The notes: generated from the letters alone by a model not told the origin. A DNA stretch of 64,000 nucleotides from Roseobacter sp. CCS2 (GCF_000169435.1 NZ_AAYB01000001.1:930001-994000), one strand, 5' to 3'; numbered from the stretch's first letter, positions 1 through 9,486 are shown. Translations and numbers: made by a program.

Positions 1-1520
1 TTGTGACAGGCGTCGTATTTATGGCCGTACTTCTGCTGGCGCGTGGCGCTGGCACAAAGGATATGTCGCTTTTGTTCGGCGGGTTAGAGCCACGGGCAGC
101 GGGTGATGTTGTGACAGCACTGGATCAACAAGGCGTCGCCTATGAGGTCAGAGGAAATGCGATTTATGTACCCACCGTACAGCGCGATGGGCTACGTATG
201 GCCCTTGCCGGACAGGGGCTGCCTGCGACCGGCAGCCAAGGGTACGAATTGCTTGATTCGCTATCCGGGTTCAGCACGACAGCGCAGATGTTTGACGCTG
301 CCTACTGGCGCGCCAAGGAAGGGGAGCTCGCGCGTACCATCGTGGCCAGCCCACATATTCGCGCAGCACGGGTGCACATCTCAACCCCGTCCCAGCGCCC
401 GTTTCAAGCTGCACAAAGCCAAACCGCAGCTGTGACCGTCACAATGGCCGGGACGACGCTGTCGACCCAGCATCTTAAGGCGTTGCAGTTTCTGATCGGC
501 GCTGCGGTGCCAGGTCTGTCACCTGCAGATGTGGCCGTCATTGACGATGAAGGGGGGCTGCTGTCCGAAGCAGATACAAACAGTGCTGGCATGAATGGTG
601 ACAATCACGCTGAAAACCTGCGAAAGCGGGCAGAACGGCTTTTGGCGGCCCGCGTTGGGGTAGGCAATGCTGTGGTTGAGGTTTCGGTCGATCAAGTATT
701 GGAAACCGAAATGATCACTGAAAGGCGTGTCGATCCCGATAGCCGTATTGCGATCAGCACGGACGTCACAGAAAGTTCAGGCAACTCGACCGACAGTCGG
801 GGTGGCGATGTCACAGTGGCCTCAAATCTGCCAGACGGTGACGCAGGTGCACGCAGCGGCAGTGCCAGCAATGAAAACAGCGAAAGCCGCACGCTGACCA
901 ATTACGAAGTGTCGCAAACAGAACGTCAGCTCACCAAAGCACCCGGTGCAATCAGACGGCTTACTGTGGCGGTTTTGGTGAATGATTTGGTTGACACCGC
1001 AGCGGATGGCACAACCACAACCACACCGCGGACGGAAGGTGAACTGGCGGCCCTTGAAGACTTGGTCGCGTCTGCCGTTGGATTAGACGTGGATCGTGGC
1101 GATGTTCTGACGCTTCGATCAATGCCATTTGAACCTTTTGAACCCGTTGGCACCGCTGCGACAGGACCTGCTGCATCGCTTCCTCTTGATATGATGCAAC
1201 TAATCCAGATTGGTGTTTTGGCTGCTGTCGCCCTTATTTTAGGACTATTTGTTGTGCGCCCTATACTGGCGTCCAGCGGTGCCAGCGCGGCACAGTTAAG
1301 TATTGAGGAACAAGCAGAACCTATCGACATTAGCCCGCCTATGGCAATGGCCATGGATGACAACGCGCTAGGTGATTTCATCGATAACGGCCTTCTGGGT
1401 ATGGACGCGGATGATGATCCTGTTGCGCGCCTTAAACGCATCATTGCAGATCGGGAACCAGAGACACTTCAGGTCCTGCAAAACTGGATTGAAGAACCGA
1501 CTGCAAAGGCAAGTTCCTAA
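1..1520 (+). CDS. fliF: Flagellar M-ring protein FliF, 5'-truncated by window edge
   Basis: Builds the MS ring of the flagellar basal body in the inner membrane. About 505 codons are visible and the frame is open from the first base, so the true start lies outside the window. A first membrane segment (about residues 3-13 of the visible part) is followed by the YscJ/FliF periplasmic region (KDMSLLFGGLEPRAAGDVV, and a later VRGNAIYVP stretch), a Ser/Asn/Gly-rich low-complexity loop (about 250-300), a second membrane helix (about 400-420) and a cytoplasmic tail ending in an acidic segment that normally contacts FliG. It is followed after 3 bp by a fliH-like gene, so it belongs to a rightward fliF-fliH-fliN-fliP operon. 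Confidence 0.93.
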   Translation, partial: VTGVVFMAVLLLARGAGTKDMSLLFGGLEPRAAGDVVTALDQQGVAYEVRGNAIYVPTVQRDGLRMALAGQGLPATGSQGYELLDSLSGFSTTAQMFDAAYWRAKEGELARTIVASPHIRAARVHISTPSQRPFQAAQSQTAAVTVTMAGTTLSTQHLKALQFLIGAAVPGLSPADVAVIDDEGGLLSEADTNSAGMNGDNHAENLRKRAERLLAARVGVGNAVVEVSVDQVLETEMITERRVDPDSRIAISTDVTESSGNSTDSRGGDVTVASNLPDGDAGARSGSASNENSESRTLTNYEVSQTERQLTKAPGAIRRLTVAVLVNDLVDTAADGTTTTTPRTEGELAALEDLVASAVGLDVDRGDVLTLRSMPFEPFEPVGTAATGPAASLPLDMMQLIQIGVLAAVALILGLFVVRPILASSGASAAQLSIEEQAEPIDISPPMAMAMDDNALGDFIDNGLLGMDADDDPVARLKRIIADREPETLQVLQNWIEEPTAKASS

Positions 1521-1523
1521 GTT

Positions 1524-2081
1524 ATGGCACAAGTCAAACTCGAGTCATTTGAAAGCGACTCCTTGTTGGCAGAAAAGCCAGATGAGGGGTTCGCACAGGG
1601 CTTTACCGAAGGCCACGCCGCGGGTCTTGTCGCCGCACAGGCGGCGCAAGCCACGCTGACACAAGAGATGGTCCAAAGCGTCGCAGATCTGCAGTTCAAA
1701 TATGAGGAGGCCCGCGGTGAGATCACGCAGGCCATGGGGCCACTTCTGACCACTTTGGCCTATAAGATCTTTCCGCAATATATCGCTGATGGTTTTGCAG
1801 ATCAGATCGTGACACTTTTGCTGGATGCCGCCACAAATGATGCGGCTGGACAATTCACCCTACGCATCCATCCCGACAACCATGAAGCGGTATCAGCGGC
1901 CATCGCATCAGCGCCGCTAGACGCCAATGTCGTCGCTGACGAGGCGGTGCAACTGAACGCTGCCTGGATCCAATATGAGGCAGGCACCCTTCACATCGAC
2001 TGCGACCAATTGCTTGCCGATATCAAGGCGATCATATCGTCAATCGACCTCATTCAACCAAGGAGCGAAACGCATGGATAA
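1524..2081 (+). CDS. fliH: FliH-like flagellar export/assembly protein
   Basis: 185 residues; soluble, no signal peptide or membrane helix. The alanine- and glutamine-rich N-terminal half (about 20-60) with GFTEGHAAG resembles the Gly-rich helical part of FliH, and the C-terminal part is compatible with the FliH/YscL stator fold that holds the FliI ATPase. Sequence divergence in this family is high, so the name rests mainly on position between fliF and fliN and on length. ATG start 3 bp after the fliF stop; its last 8 bp overlap the fliN start. Confidence 0.72.
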   Translation: MAQVKLESFESDSLLAEKPDEGFAQGFTEGHAAGLVAAQAAQATLTQEMVQSVADLQFKYEEARGEITQAMGPLLTTLAYKIFPQYIADGFADQIVTLLLDAATNDAAGQFTLRIHPDNHEAVSAAIASAPLDANVVADEAVQLNAAWIQYEAGTLHIDCDQLLADIKAIISSIDLIQPRSETHG

Positions 2082-2358
2082 TTCTATTGAGCAGAGTGAC
2101 AAGTCGCATCCGCTTCACAACATCCCGATCGAAATTTCGGTGACGGTAGGCAAAGCGCGGCCGTTGGTGCGCGATTTGCTGCAGCTCTCTGAAAACGCGA
2201 TTCTGCCACTTGATAGTAAGATAGAGGACCCCGTTGAAATCTATATTGGTGACCGGTTGATCGCGCGTGGTGAATTGCAAGAAGCCGATGGCGCTGAACC
2301 AGGGCAACTGGCCGTTCGGTTGACCGAAGTCGCCCATGACAAGGGTGATCTGTCCTAG
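2074..2358 (+). CDS. fliN: Flagellar motor switch protein FliN
   Basis: 94 residues, the usual size for a short FliN. The SpoA/surface-presentation domain is clear: IPIEISVTVGKARPLVRDLL followed by LPLDSKIEDPVEIYIGDRLIARGEL, matching the family's LDV.VELSV..G and G.I..L....V.V.VNG..IA.GE pattern. The start is set at the ATG at 2074 because an AGGAG lies at 2061-2065; the frame stays open further upstream but that part lies inside fliH. Forms the C-ring with FliM/FliG. Translationally coupled to fliH (8-bp overlap) and followed after 1 bp by fliP. Confidence 0.92.
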   Translation: MDNSIEQSDKSHPLHNIPIEISVTVGKARPLVRDLLQLSENAILPLDSKIEDPVEIYIGDRLIARGELQEADGAEPGQLAVRLTEVAHDKGDLS

Positions 2359-2359
2359 G

Positions 2360-3091
2360 ATGCGACGCGCGCTGATCATCGCGGCGGTCCTGATGGTGGC
2401 GCTCTCCGGGCCGGCCATCGCGCAAGAGGTTTCAATCACCTTTGACGACGACGGTTCATTGGCGACGCGGTCTATTCAACTTCTCATTCTGATTACGGTG
2501 CTCAGCCTTGTGCCAGGCATTGCAATCATGGTGACCTGCTTTCCCTTTATCATTACGGTGTTTGCCATCCTGCGGCAGGCGATCGGCTTGCAACAGTCAC
2601 CGCCAAACATGCTGATTGTGAGTCTCGCACTTTTTTTAACATATTTTGTTATGGAACCCGTCTTTCGTGAAGCATGGTCCAATGGGATCGACCCATTAAT
2701 CCAAGGCCAAATCGCGCTGGAAGAGGGTTTTGTTCGCACGATAGAGCCGTTGCAAGTTTTCATGCTGACCCGCATTGACCCCGATACGTTTACAGCTTTG
2801 GCCGATTTACGACCAGACGTGAGCGGCAATGGACCTGCATCTGATGCACCACTTTCTATTGTTGTTCCCTCATTCTTACTTAGCGAGATGGAGCGCGCAT
2901 TTCAGGTTGGCTTTCTTATTTTTATGCCGTTTTTGATCATTGATCTGGTTGTTGCTGCAGTTTTGATGTCGATGGGCATGATGATGGTGCCGCCCGCGAT
3001 TGTTTCATTGCCCTTCAAACTGGCCTTCTTTGTTGTGGCGGACGGCTGGACACTGATCGCCACAAGTCTGGTCCAAGGCTACGGCACATAA
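2360..3091 (+). CDS. fliP: Flagellar type III export membrane protein FliP
   Basis: 243 residues, normal length. A cleavable signal peptide (MRRALIIAAVLMVALSGPA, then IAQE) is followed by the FliP signature region MVTCFPFIITVFAILRQAIG with QSPPNMLIVSLALFLTYFVM, and a C-terminal membrane pair containing LIDLVVAAVLMSMGMMMVPP, all highly conserved in FliP/YscR. Component of the FliPQR export gate. The start at 2360 is preferred over an upstream in-frame ATG at 2336 because the signal peptide begins here and the fliN stop ends at 2358. Last gene of the rightward flagellar operon; the next genes converge on it. Confidence 0.95.
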   Translation: MRRALIIAAVLMVALSGPAIAQEVSITFDDDGSLATRSIQLLILITVLSLVPGIAIMVTCFPFIITVFAILRQAIGLQQSPPNMLIVSLALFLTYFVMEPVFREAWSNGIDPLIQGQIALEEGFVRTIEPLQVFMLTRIDPDTFTALADLRPDVSGNGPASDAPLSIVVPSFLLSEMERAFQVGFLIFMPFLIIDLVVAAVLMSMGMMMVPPAIVSLPFKLAFFVVADGWTLIATSLVQGYGT

Positions 3092-3421
3092 CTTCGCCGG
3101 CCTGGCATTGACTGCCACTGCTAACAAATTACGCTGAAATCATGAACTTTGCGGTCTGTTTAATCTTCGCGTTGCACCATCAAGCCATCAAGCCATCAAG
3201 CCATCAAGCTATATCGCTTTGTCCTCTTGGAATGACCAATAGGCAAGGCATCTCGGTGGCGGCACAAAGTGACGAAATATATGCTTGACCGCGCAAAACG
3301 CGCAACATCTTAACCAATTGTTTTTGATTACCCGTCGACTTGACCGGATAGCGCAAGCTTAGCCAAATATCAGCCGCTAGTCCGCTATGGTTTATCATTA
3401 TGTGCAAGTCCACATAGGCAG
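3092..3421. other. Intergenic region between convergent fliP and flgI
   Basis: 330 bp without a convincing gene between the ends of two convergent flagellar operons. It holds four perfect tandem copies of an 8-bp unit (separate entry). A 69-codon leftward reading frame (3204-3413) runs through it but starts inside the repeats' complement and has no recognisable domain. No clear T-tailed terminator was seen. Confidence 0.6.
3178..3209. repeat. Tandem repeat, 4 x CATCAAGC
   Basis: Four exact, uninterrupted copies of the octamer CATCAAGC at 3178-3185, 3186-3193, 3194-3201 and 3202-3209. It lies in non-coding DNA about 90 bp after fliP. A perfect 8-bp array is prone to slippage and may vary in copy number between strains. 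Confidence 0.97.
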
Positions 3422-4528
3422 TTAGCGCACAATGAACTCGGCATGTAATGCACCGCTTGCTTTGATACTTTTGAGGATGTCGATCATATCGCGCGGCGCA
3501 ACACCAAGCGCGTTCAGACCAGCGACAACCTCGCTCAACGATGTTCCGCCGTCAACTTCCGCAAGGCCAATACCAGGCTCCTCGATGACATCGACATCAG
3601 TTCTTGGGACAATCACCGTTTCACCCTCAGCGAAGGGATTAGGCTGGGCAACGAGCGGCGCTTCTTGGATACGCAAAGTCAAGTTTCCCTGACTGACAGC
3701 AACCCGGCTGATCCGCACATCTTCCCCCATGACAATTGTCCCTGAGCGCTGATCAACAACAACGCGGGCGCGTCGTTCAGGTTGGACCATGATGTTTTCG
3801 ACACGTACCAGCGCATGCGCAGGAGAGCGCATTTTTGTGGCAGGAATGCTTAGCTCAACCGTACCTGCATCAAGCATCACAGCGACAGCGCCAGAAAATT
3901 CAGCATTTATTGCCCGTTCAATCCGATCAGCAGTCGTAAAATCTGGCGTGCGCAGCGCCATGCGTATGGTGTGCAGGCTAGAGAAATCAAAGGTGATCTC
4001 TCGTTCTATTGTCGCACCAGATGGGATAACCCCCGCCGTGGGCACGCCCTGAATAACAGCGGCGCCATCACCCGCAGCGGACGCGCCACCGGCAATAATC
4101 GTTCCTTGAGCCACTGCGTAAATATCACCATCAGCGGCTTTCATGGGGGTCATGATCAATGTCCCACCCAGCAGGCTATCTGCATCTCCTATGGCTGATA
4201 CTGTGATATCCAGCGCGCTACCGGCCCGGGCAAAGGGAGGCAGTTCACCTGTCACCAGAACGGCCGCAACGTTATTGGGGCGAAACTGTTCCCCTGTCAC
4301 GTTGACGCCCAGTCGTTCCAACACATTGCCAAGGATATCTTCAGTGAACGGCGAATTGCGCAAGCCATCGCCAGTCCCATTCAGTCCCACAACAAGCCCA
4401 TAACCAACCAGATCATTTGACCTGACGCCATCAAACTCAACCAGATCTTTGATCCGTACGGGATTTGCCGCCGTCAAATTCGGCAGCAGCAAAGCAACGA
4501 AAAGACACAGGGACTGTAAAAGTCGCAT
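3422..4528 (-). CDS. flgI: Flagellar P-ring protein FlgI
   Basis: 368 residues, the family's usual length. A signal peptide (MRLLQSLCLFVALLLPNLTAA) is followed by RIKDLVEFDGVRSNDLVGYG and LVVGLNGTGDG, the hallmark N-terminus of FlgI, and by the conserved VSAIGDADSLLGGTLIMTP block. Periplasmic protein forming the P ring around the rod. The start codon directly abuts the flgL stop (4529), so it is the last gene of motB-flgE-flgK-flgL-flgI. Confidence 0.97.
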   Translation of the reverse strand: MRLLQSLCLFVALLLPNLTAANPVRIKDLVEFDGVRSNDLVGYGLVVGLNGTGDGLRNSPFTEDILGNVLERLGVNVTGEQFRPNNVAAVLVTGELPPFARAGSALDITVSAIGDADSLLGGTLIMTPMKAADGDIYAVAQGTIIAGGASAAGDGAAVIQGVPTAGVIPSGATIEREITFDFSSLHTIRMALRTPDFTTADRIERAINAEFSGAVAVMLDAGTVELSIPATKMRSPAHALVRVENIMVQPERRARVVVDQRSGTIVMGEDVRISRVAVSQGNLTLRIQEAPLVAQPNPFAEGETVIVPRTDVDVIEEPGIGLAEVDGGTSLSEVVAGLNALGVAPRDMIDILKSIKASGALHAEFIVR

Positions 4529-5533
4529 TTAAATAAACCTCAGCAGGCTGAGTTGTGATAGTCGTGCGGTCAAACTGAAAAATGTCTCTAACTGTGTCTG
4601 CTGCGCCTGAAGACGCGATGCAGTTTCAAATGGATCAGCCAGAGAGAGGTCATTGGCAACCTGTCGCAGTGTCGTTTGCTGCGCGCCAGTCTCGGTCTGC
4701 GCGCGGGCCACACTGTTTTCAGCGAAGCCAACGCGCGCCTGGACAGCAACCAGACTGCTCGCAGAGCCATAAAGCTGGGACGCTGCATTTGTGAGCAGAT
4801 CAACCTTAGCCGCGCGATCCAGTCCCGGCAGCATATCGGCAAGGGCCGCAAGCGCTGCACCTTGCAATACCTGCTTAACAGCAGGATCATCAGCGCGCGC
4901 ATCGATACGGATTGATTGATCTTCGGTCACCCGCCGTTCGATGGGACCGCCAGTATCACCCTGATAGCCGGTTGCGGCGAACCCCCCAGCGGGATCATTG
5001 AACCACGTATCAACCGTCGCAATAATCGTCGCCGGGTCAAGGGAAGCCCCAATTGCGGTTTGCAAACCGGCCAGCATATCGTCAGCGGCGACCAAAGGTG
5101 TTGTATTCACGCTATTCCCGCTCATCAACGCGCGGTCGGCAATTCGAGTGTTCAGTGCTGTGACCATTTCTTCGAAACTGCTTTGCGATGCACGTGCGGC
5201 TTCGTCGACTTGCGCTGTCGTACTGCTCTCATTGACCAGCAGCAGGCTTTCGACCGTCCGCGCCCGCGTGTTATCGACTTTATTAAGGATAATCTGGATA
5301 TTGCCGAGGGTCTGTTCTGTCTCGGACGCGACCTGAAGATACCCATCCAGTTGCGTCAAACTATATTGAACCCCGGAAAACCGTGCCGTATCACCGTTCA
5401 AGCTTTTGGTTAGATCAGCGACCTTACCGGAGCTAAGGCTTTCAGCAAGTTCAAACAACTCTGATTTAATCGCGCTCCCATCACGCAAAGACGTGAATTG
5501 CCGCGCCATATCACCTATTGAGACTACAGTCAT
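4529..5533 (-). CDS. flgL: Flagellar hook-associated protein FlgL (HAP3)
   Basis: 334 residues. Begins with a flagellin-like helix (GDMARQF then LFELAESLSSGKVADLTKSL) and the Leu/Gln-rich coiled segment typical of HAP3/flagellin N-termini, and ends with a matching C-terminal helix (QTQLETFFSLTARLSQLSLLRFI). Length fits alphaproteobacterial FlgL, and its place directly after flgK is standard. Joins hook-associated FlgK to the filament. The start codon abuts the flgK stop. A short flagellin is a theoretical alternative, but the operon context argues for FlgL. Confidence 0.88.
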   Translation of the reverse strand: MTVVSIGDMARQFTSLRDGSAIKSELFELAESLSSGKVADLTKSLNGDTARFSGVQYSLTQLDGYLQVASETEQTLGNIQIILNKVDNTRARTVESLLLVNESSTTAQVDEAARASQSSFEEMVTALNTRIADRALMSGNSVNTTPLVAADDMLAGLQTAIGASLDPATIIATVDTWFNDPAGGFAATGYQGDTGGPIERRVTEDQSIRIDARADDPAVKQVLQGAALAALADMLPGLDRAAKVDLLTNAASQLYGSASSLVAVQARVGFAENSVARAQTETGAQQTTLRQVANDLSLADPFETASRLQAQQTQLETFFSLTARLSQLSLLRFI

Positions 5534-6982
5534 TTATAGCTCCATCAGTCTTTGCATCATGAAATCGACCGTTTGAATAACCTTTGCATTGGCCGCGTAG
5601 GCCTGCTCAATTTGCAGCAACCTTTGCAGCTCCACATCTGTATCAATACCGTCCGCGAGTTCGGCCTCGCGCAAGGTTTCCCATCTGGCGGTCGTAAAAC
5701 TCAGCTGTTCCTGAGCCATCAGTCGCGTGGTGCCTACCTCTGACACATATGCTGCGATGCGGCCCGATGCAGATGCGAGCGTCGCACCCGGCACATCCAT
5801 GCGTGGTGTATCCAATGCTGCAATCCAACGGTTGATCTGTGCCGCATCGCCAGTCGGGCCGGGGGTGGTGGCGTTTAACCCGTCACGCAGCAATGCAAGA
5901 TTGCCACCCTGCGCGGGAACAATGGCAGGATTCACCGAAATGCGACCCGCCAGACCCGATAAGTCCGAAAGATCCAGCGGATTACCCTGATCCGTCAAAA
6001 GTCCGATATCGCCAGGCATTAGTGATGGGTCATTTGTACTATCCTGAAAGCGCGCAACCAGATCGGCTGTAATCCCGTCCAATGCGCTTTGCGCTTGTAC
6101 AAGTGTTTGGTCGCGCAGCACAAAGGCAGCCCCCAGTGTGCCCCCATCAAGACGCCCAACCCCTGTTGCGAGATCCAATGCAACGCCATCTAACTTAATC
6201 GCGCCCAATGCACCACTTGCCAAAGTCATATCGGCAGTGATGGTCAGTGTATTTTGAAAGCCAAACTCCCGCGGTCTTGAATCCAAAAGCGTTGTCCCGC
6301 TTGTCGTCATCAAGCCAATGCTGCCATTATCGCGGGGCATCTCACGCACAGGCACGATTCCAGCGATCTGGTCGACCGCACGTTGCCGTGCATCCAACAG
6401 CGCAGATGGATCATCCCCTGAACCGCTGATCCGCAAAATATCTTTGTTGAGGGCATCGACCTGCTGAAGCGCACCATTCAGCACATCAATATCGCGTGCA
6501 ATCGCGACATCTGCATCCTGACGCAACGCCTGGACACTGGCGGTATTGGCTTTCAACGTACCCGCTACACCCTCAAGCCGCGCTACAACCGATGCAAGTC
6601 GAAGTTCCGATGCGGGGTCACTACCGGCTGCGATCAAGGCGCGCTCAAATTCTGCTAGCCGTGCACCAAGACCCGCTGCATCATCTGGTCCACCGATGGC
6701 TTGCTCTAGTCGCATCACAAGATCGACGCTGCGTTCCTGCCCGCTAAGCGCGGCGTCAGCCAACCGCCGGTCCGCCAACAGACCAGCATCAACAAAGCGA
6801 TTAATGCTATCAACGCGCACACCGCCACCGCGGCCACCAACCTGCACAGACGACAGTTCAACCCCGCGACGGCCATATCCCTCTGTCAGCGCATTCGACA
6901 GGTTAGAAGAGACCACCTCTGCCATCCGCGACGTGGCAGTCAGGCCGGTAACAGCATTATTCAGTGCGCTGGACATACTCAT
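5534..6982 (-). CDS. flgK: Flagellar hook-associated protein FlgK (HAP1)
   Basis: 482 residues. N-terminal rod/hook motif (ALNNAVTGLTATSRMAEVVS then SNLSNALTEGYGRR) and C-terminal LLQIEQAYAANAKVIQTVDFM are the diagnostic ends of the flagellar hook/rod family; the length and the following flgL identify FlgK rather than FlgE. No signal peptide, as expected for a type III export substrate. Located 21 bp downstream of flgE in the leftward operon. Confidence 0.95.
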   Translation of the reverse strand: MSMSSALNNAVTGLTATSRMAEVVSSNLSNALTEGYGRRGVELSSVQVGGRGGGVRVDSINRFVDAGLLADRRLADAALSGQERSVDLVMRLEQAIGGPDDAAGLGARLAEFERALIAAGSDPASELRLASVVARLEGVAGTLKANTASVQALRQDADVAIARDIDVLNGALQQVDALNKDILRISGSGDDPSALLDARQRAVDQIAGIVPVREMPRDNGSIGLMTTSGTTLLDSRPREFGFQNTLTITADMTLASGALGAIKLDGVALDLATGVGRLDGGTLGAAFVLRDQTLVQAQSALDGITADLVARFQDSTNDPSLMPGDIGLLTDQGNPLDLSDLSGLAGRISVNPAIVPAQGGNLALLRDGLNATTPGPTGDAAQINRWIAALDTPRMDVPGATLASASGRIAAYVSEVGTTRLMAQEQLSFTTARWETLREAELADGIDTDVELQRLLQIEQAYAANAKVIQTVDFMMQRLMEL

Positions 6983-7003
6983 ATCAGTCTACTCCAGTCA
7001 GGA

Positions 7004-8338
7004 TCAGCGTTTAATGTTGGTGGTCTCTTGCAGCATCTCGTCAACAGTCTGGATCACCTTGGCGTTCGAAGAATAGGCCCGCTGTGTTTGAATCAATTCC
7101 GTCAGTTCACCTGCAACATCCGTTGCGGATTCTTCACGTGCAAAGCCAACAATATCGCCCGTTGGTCCATCACCGGCATCCCAAAGAAAGAAGGAACCAC
7201 TATCAGGGGTCACGCGATAGCTTTGTTGATCAAGTGTTTCGAGCCCGTTGACGTTTGGAACATCAACCAGCGGGATTTGATACAGCACCCGGTTGATCCC
7301 AATATCAAAAGAAGCCCGCACAAAGCCGTTTTGATCAACTTCAATCGAGGTCAGACTGCCCACAGGCGTCCCGTTCTTGGAAATTGATACCGGAGCGAAT
7401 GCATCAGATAGCTGCGTCAGGCCAATAGAACTGCCCAATTCGCCAATGTTGATCTCCATCGGTCCGCCGTCCACATTGATGCTAAGCGCACCTGTAATCG
7501 GATCATAGGCACCACCAACAGGTGCGGCAGGGTCGGCGAAATCCACATTCGCCAATGTACCGCCACCGCCGCGCGTGGCATCAAATGTCAAAGTGTATTC
7601 ACCAACAACGTCGGGGATCCCGTCTGCATCAACGTCAGATTCACTATCCCTGATTTCCATTGTCCATTCATTGGATGCGCCATTTGCCGGCACAGTTGGC
7701 GTGAAAGTAAAGCTTAGGTTTGAAGAAGCGCCAAGATTGTCAAAATACTCAACCGACAGCGACTCACTTTCGCCAGAAGCCCCTTCCCGCGTGGAGGTTG
7801 CGGGCAAATTCACTGACAGGTCGACCCGCGTCGTTGCTTCGCCGGCGAACTGGTTGGCGTTGATCTGCACGGGCACCAACCCGTCAATCGAATCCCTTGG
7901 ATAGTTGGGGATTGTGCCATCCGCCGCCGCAGGCACGCCCAATAGGACCAACCCCCCGGGTGATCGCAAATACCCTTGCGCGTCTGGGCGGAATGACCCC
8001 GTTGTTGTTAGAAACAGCGGATTATCCCCGTTATCAACCGTAACAGATGTTTCTGATGTCACAGGCAGCATCCCACGCCCGCGCACAGCCAGGTCTGTTG
8101 GGTTCGATGTCGACACCAACGCCCCACGTTCATCAATTAAACGCGATGTCGTGGTGCGGACGCCCCCGGCAGAATAGGTGCCTTGCCCACTTTCGATCAC
8201 CATCGACTGAAAATCCGTCACAGCCCGCTTATAACCATACGTAGAAGAATTCGAGATATTGTCAGAGATCGTTGCAAGCCGCGTCGCATTTGCCGCCAAG
8301 CCCGCAACACTCGCGTTCAAAGAAGAGGAAATCGTCAT
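7004..8338 (-). CDS. flgE: Flagellar hook protein FlgE
   Basis: 444 residues from the ATG at 8338. N-terminus TISSSLNASVAGLAANATRL with ATISDNISNSSTYGYKRA and C-terminus LIQTQRAYSSNAKVIQTVDEM are the conserved ends of hook proteins; the central D domains carry the FlgE-type VQINANQFAGEATT and beta-rich region. The frame is open upstream to 8386, but the conserved hook N-terminus begins at 8338, so the longer start is rejected. Polymerises to form the hook; second gene after motB. Confidence 0.94.
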   Translation of the reverse strand: MTISSSLNASVAGLAANATRLATISDNISNSSTYGYKRAVTDFQSMVIESGQGTYSAGGVRTTTSRLIDERGALVSTSNPTDLAVRGRGMLPVTSETSVTVDNGDNPLFLTTTGSFRPDAQGYLRSPGGLVLLGVPAAADGTIPNYPRDSIDGLVPVQINANQFAGEATTRVDLSVNLPATSTREGASGESESLSVEYFDNLGASSNLSFTFTPTVPANGASNEWTMEIRDSESDVDADGIPDVVGEYTLTFDATRGGGGTLANVDFADPAAPVGGAYDPITGALSINVDGGPMEINIGELGSSIGLTQLSDAFAPVSISKNGTPVGSLTSIEVDQNGFVRASFDIGINRVLYQIPLVDVPNVNGLETLDQQSYRVTPDSGSFFLWDAGDGPTGDIVGFAREESATDVAGELTELIQTQRAYSSNAKVIQTVDEMLQETTNIKR

Positions 8339-8440
8339 ATGGTTGAGCCTTTCTGCATCAGAGATGACACTAAGTTTCACAACCACCTAAACCCTCAGCC
8401 TTAACGCCCCCCTAATGTCTAAAATTCGAGTAATCTGTAT

Positions 8441-9277
8441 TCAGATGTCAGATCGCAGCAAGATCACCTCAATCCGATTATTGCGCGGCGCTGTCGCATC
8501 ACGCACGGCAGGTTCGCGATCACCCGCACCGGACTGGCGCACGATCCGCATCGGATCAAGGCCACCACTTTGCAACATCAGCCGCATTTGCACAGCGCGC
8601 CCGGTCGACAGTTCCCAAACCGGGTTATCAATTTGCAGTGGTGATTTCGCGCTTAGGTGTCCTTTGACGGCCACGTCGTTGCTGACTGTGGTAAACATGC
8701 GCGCCATGATAGTTGCAATTTCCGCAGTCACCGGGTTTGGCACGGTAGTATCATCCACAAAAAGCGTGACCTCGGGCAGATCATAAATCTCAATCACAAG
8801 ACCTTCGTCCGTAAGCCGCGTAATGATGTGCCGCAGCGCCTGATCTGACAGCATGCTTTCGCCGCCCTGCCCCATCAGCACAGCCTCGATATCGCGCAAG
8901 GCAGCAACCTGTGCGGCCACGGCTGCAGCGGCCTCTGCATCGGTTTCGCTTTGCACCGGGTCCATACCGATTGTCGGCTGACTGATGCCTGTCCCGCTTT
9001 GAGCCAGCGTTTGTTCCGTAAAGATATTGTCACCGCCAAATGCACCCGAACCGCCGCCAGACACGCGGTTAATGGGGATCGTAGGGGCGAAATAGTCAGC
9101 AAGGCCTTTGCGCTGCTGTTCAGTTGTGGCGTTCAACAGCCACATCAGCATGAAAAACGCCATCATCGCCGTAACAAAATCAGCATAAGCCACCTTCCAG
9201 GCCCCGCCGTGATGGCCACCGCCTGCTATGACTTTCTTGCGTTTAATAATCGTTGGTGCGTTTGATCCTACGGTCAT
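8441..9277 (-). CDS. motB: Flagellar motor stator protein MotB
   Basis: 278 residues. Short N-terminal basic part with GGGHHGGAWKVAYADFVTAM, then a single membrane helix AFFMLMWLLNAT; the Asp in YADF is the stator's proton-binding residue. A plug region (GLADYFAPTIP) and a C-terminal OmpA-like peptidoglycan-binding domain (LSAKSPLQIDNPVWELSTGRA, VRQSGAGDREP) follow. It heads the leftward flagellar operon and stands divergent to bchG across about 215 bp. No motA is adjacent; the MotA-like gene at 14083 has a different partner. Confidence 0.95.
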   Translation of the reverse strand: MTVGSNAPTIIKRKKVIAGGGHHGGAWKVAYADFVTAMMAFFMLMWLLNATTEQQRKGLADYFAPTIPINRVSGGGSGAFGGDNIFTEQTLAQSGTGISQPTIGMDPVQSETDAEAAAAVAAQVAALRDIEAVLMGQGGESMLSDQALRHIITRLTDEGLVIEIYDLPEVTLFVDDTTVPNPVTAEIATIMARMFTTVSNDVAVKGHLSAKSPLQIDNPVWELSTGRAVQMRLMLQSGGLDPMRIVRQSGAGDREPAVRDATAPRNNRIEVILLRSDI

Positions 9278-9437
9278 ACTACTACCTCATGTCTTCACCC
9301 AGAACGGGCTTAAAACAGCGGAAGTGAAAGCAGGCTTAACGGAACAATTCGATGAAAATCACTTGGTTAGAGGATTTGATCAGACAACGCATCGGCGCGT
9401 TGCCGTAGCACTTTGCCAGAGTGACAAGATGGCACAG

Positions 9438-9455
9438 TGTCAACACACCTTTACA
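9438..9455. promoter_or_regulatory. PpsR/CrtJ-type palindrome upstream of bchG (distal)
   Basis: TGTCAACACACCTTTACA fits TGT-N12-ACA, the binding consensus of the photosynthesis repressor PpsR/CrtJ. It lies just upstream of a possible -35 (TTGCCC, 9457-9462). Confidence 0.75.
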
Positions 9456-9456
9456 C

Positions 9457-9486
9457 TTGCCCAGAACAGGTATGTCACTTTAAACT
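9457..9486 (+). promoter_or_regulatory. Putative bchG promoter
   Basis: TTGCCC (9457-9462), an 18-bp spacer and TAAACT (9481-9486) form a plausible sigma70-type promoter. The expected transcription start would fall within a few bases of the bchG ATG at 9493. The same TAAACT hexamer occurs at the predicted bchC promoter. Inference only. Confidence 0.45.

Noticed and set aside
3309..3316. TTAACC half-site resembling a CtrA box near flgI
   Set aside because: Only one half-site, downstream of both convergent operons; no promoter there to control.
3204..3413. 69-codon leftward reading frame between fliP and flgI
   Set aside because: No SD of note, no domain, atypical composition and overlap with the tandem repeat; treated as non-coding.
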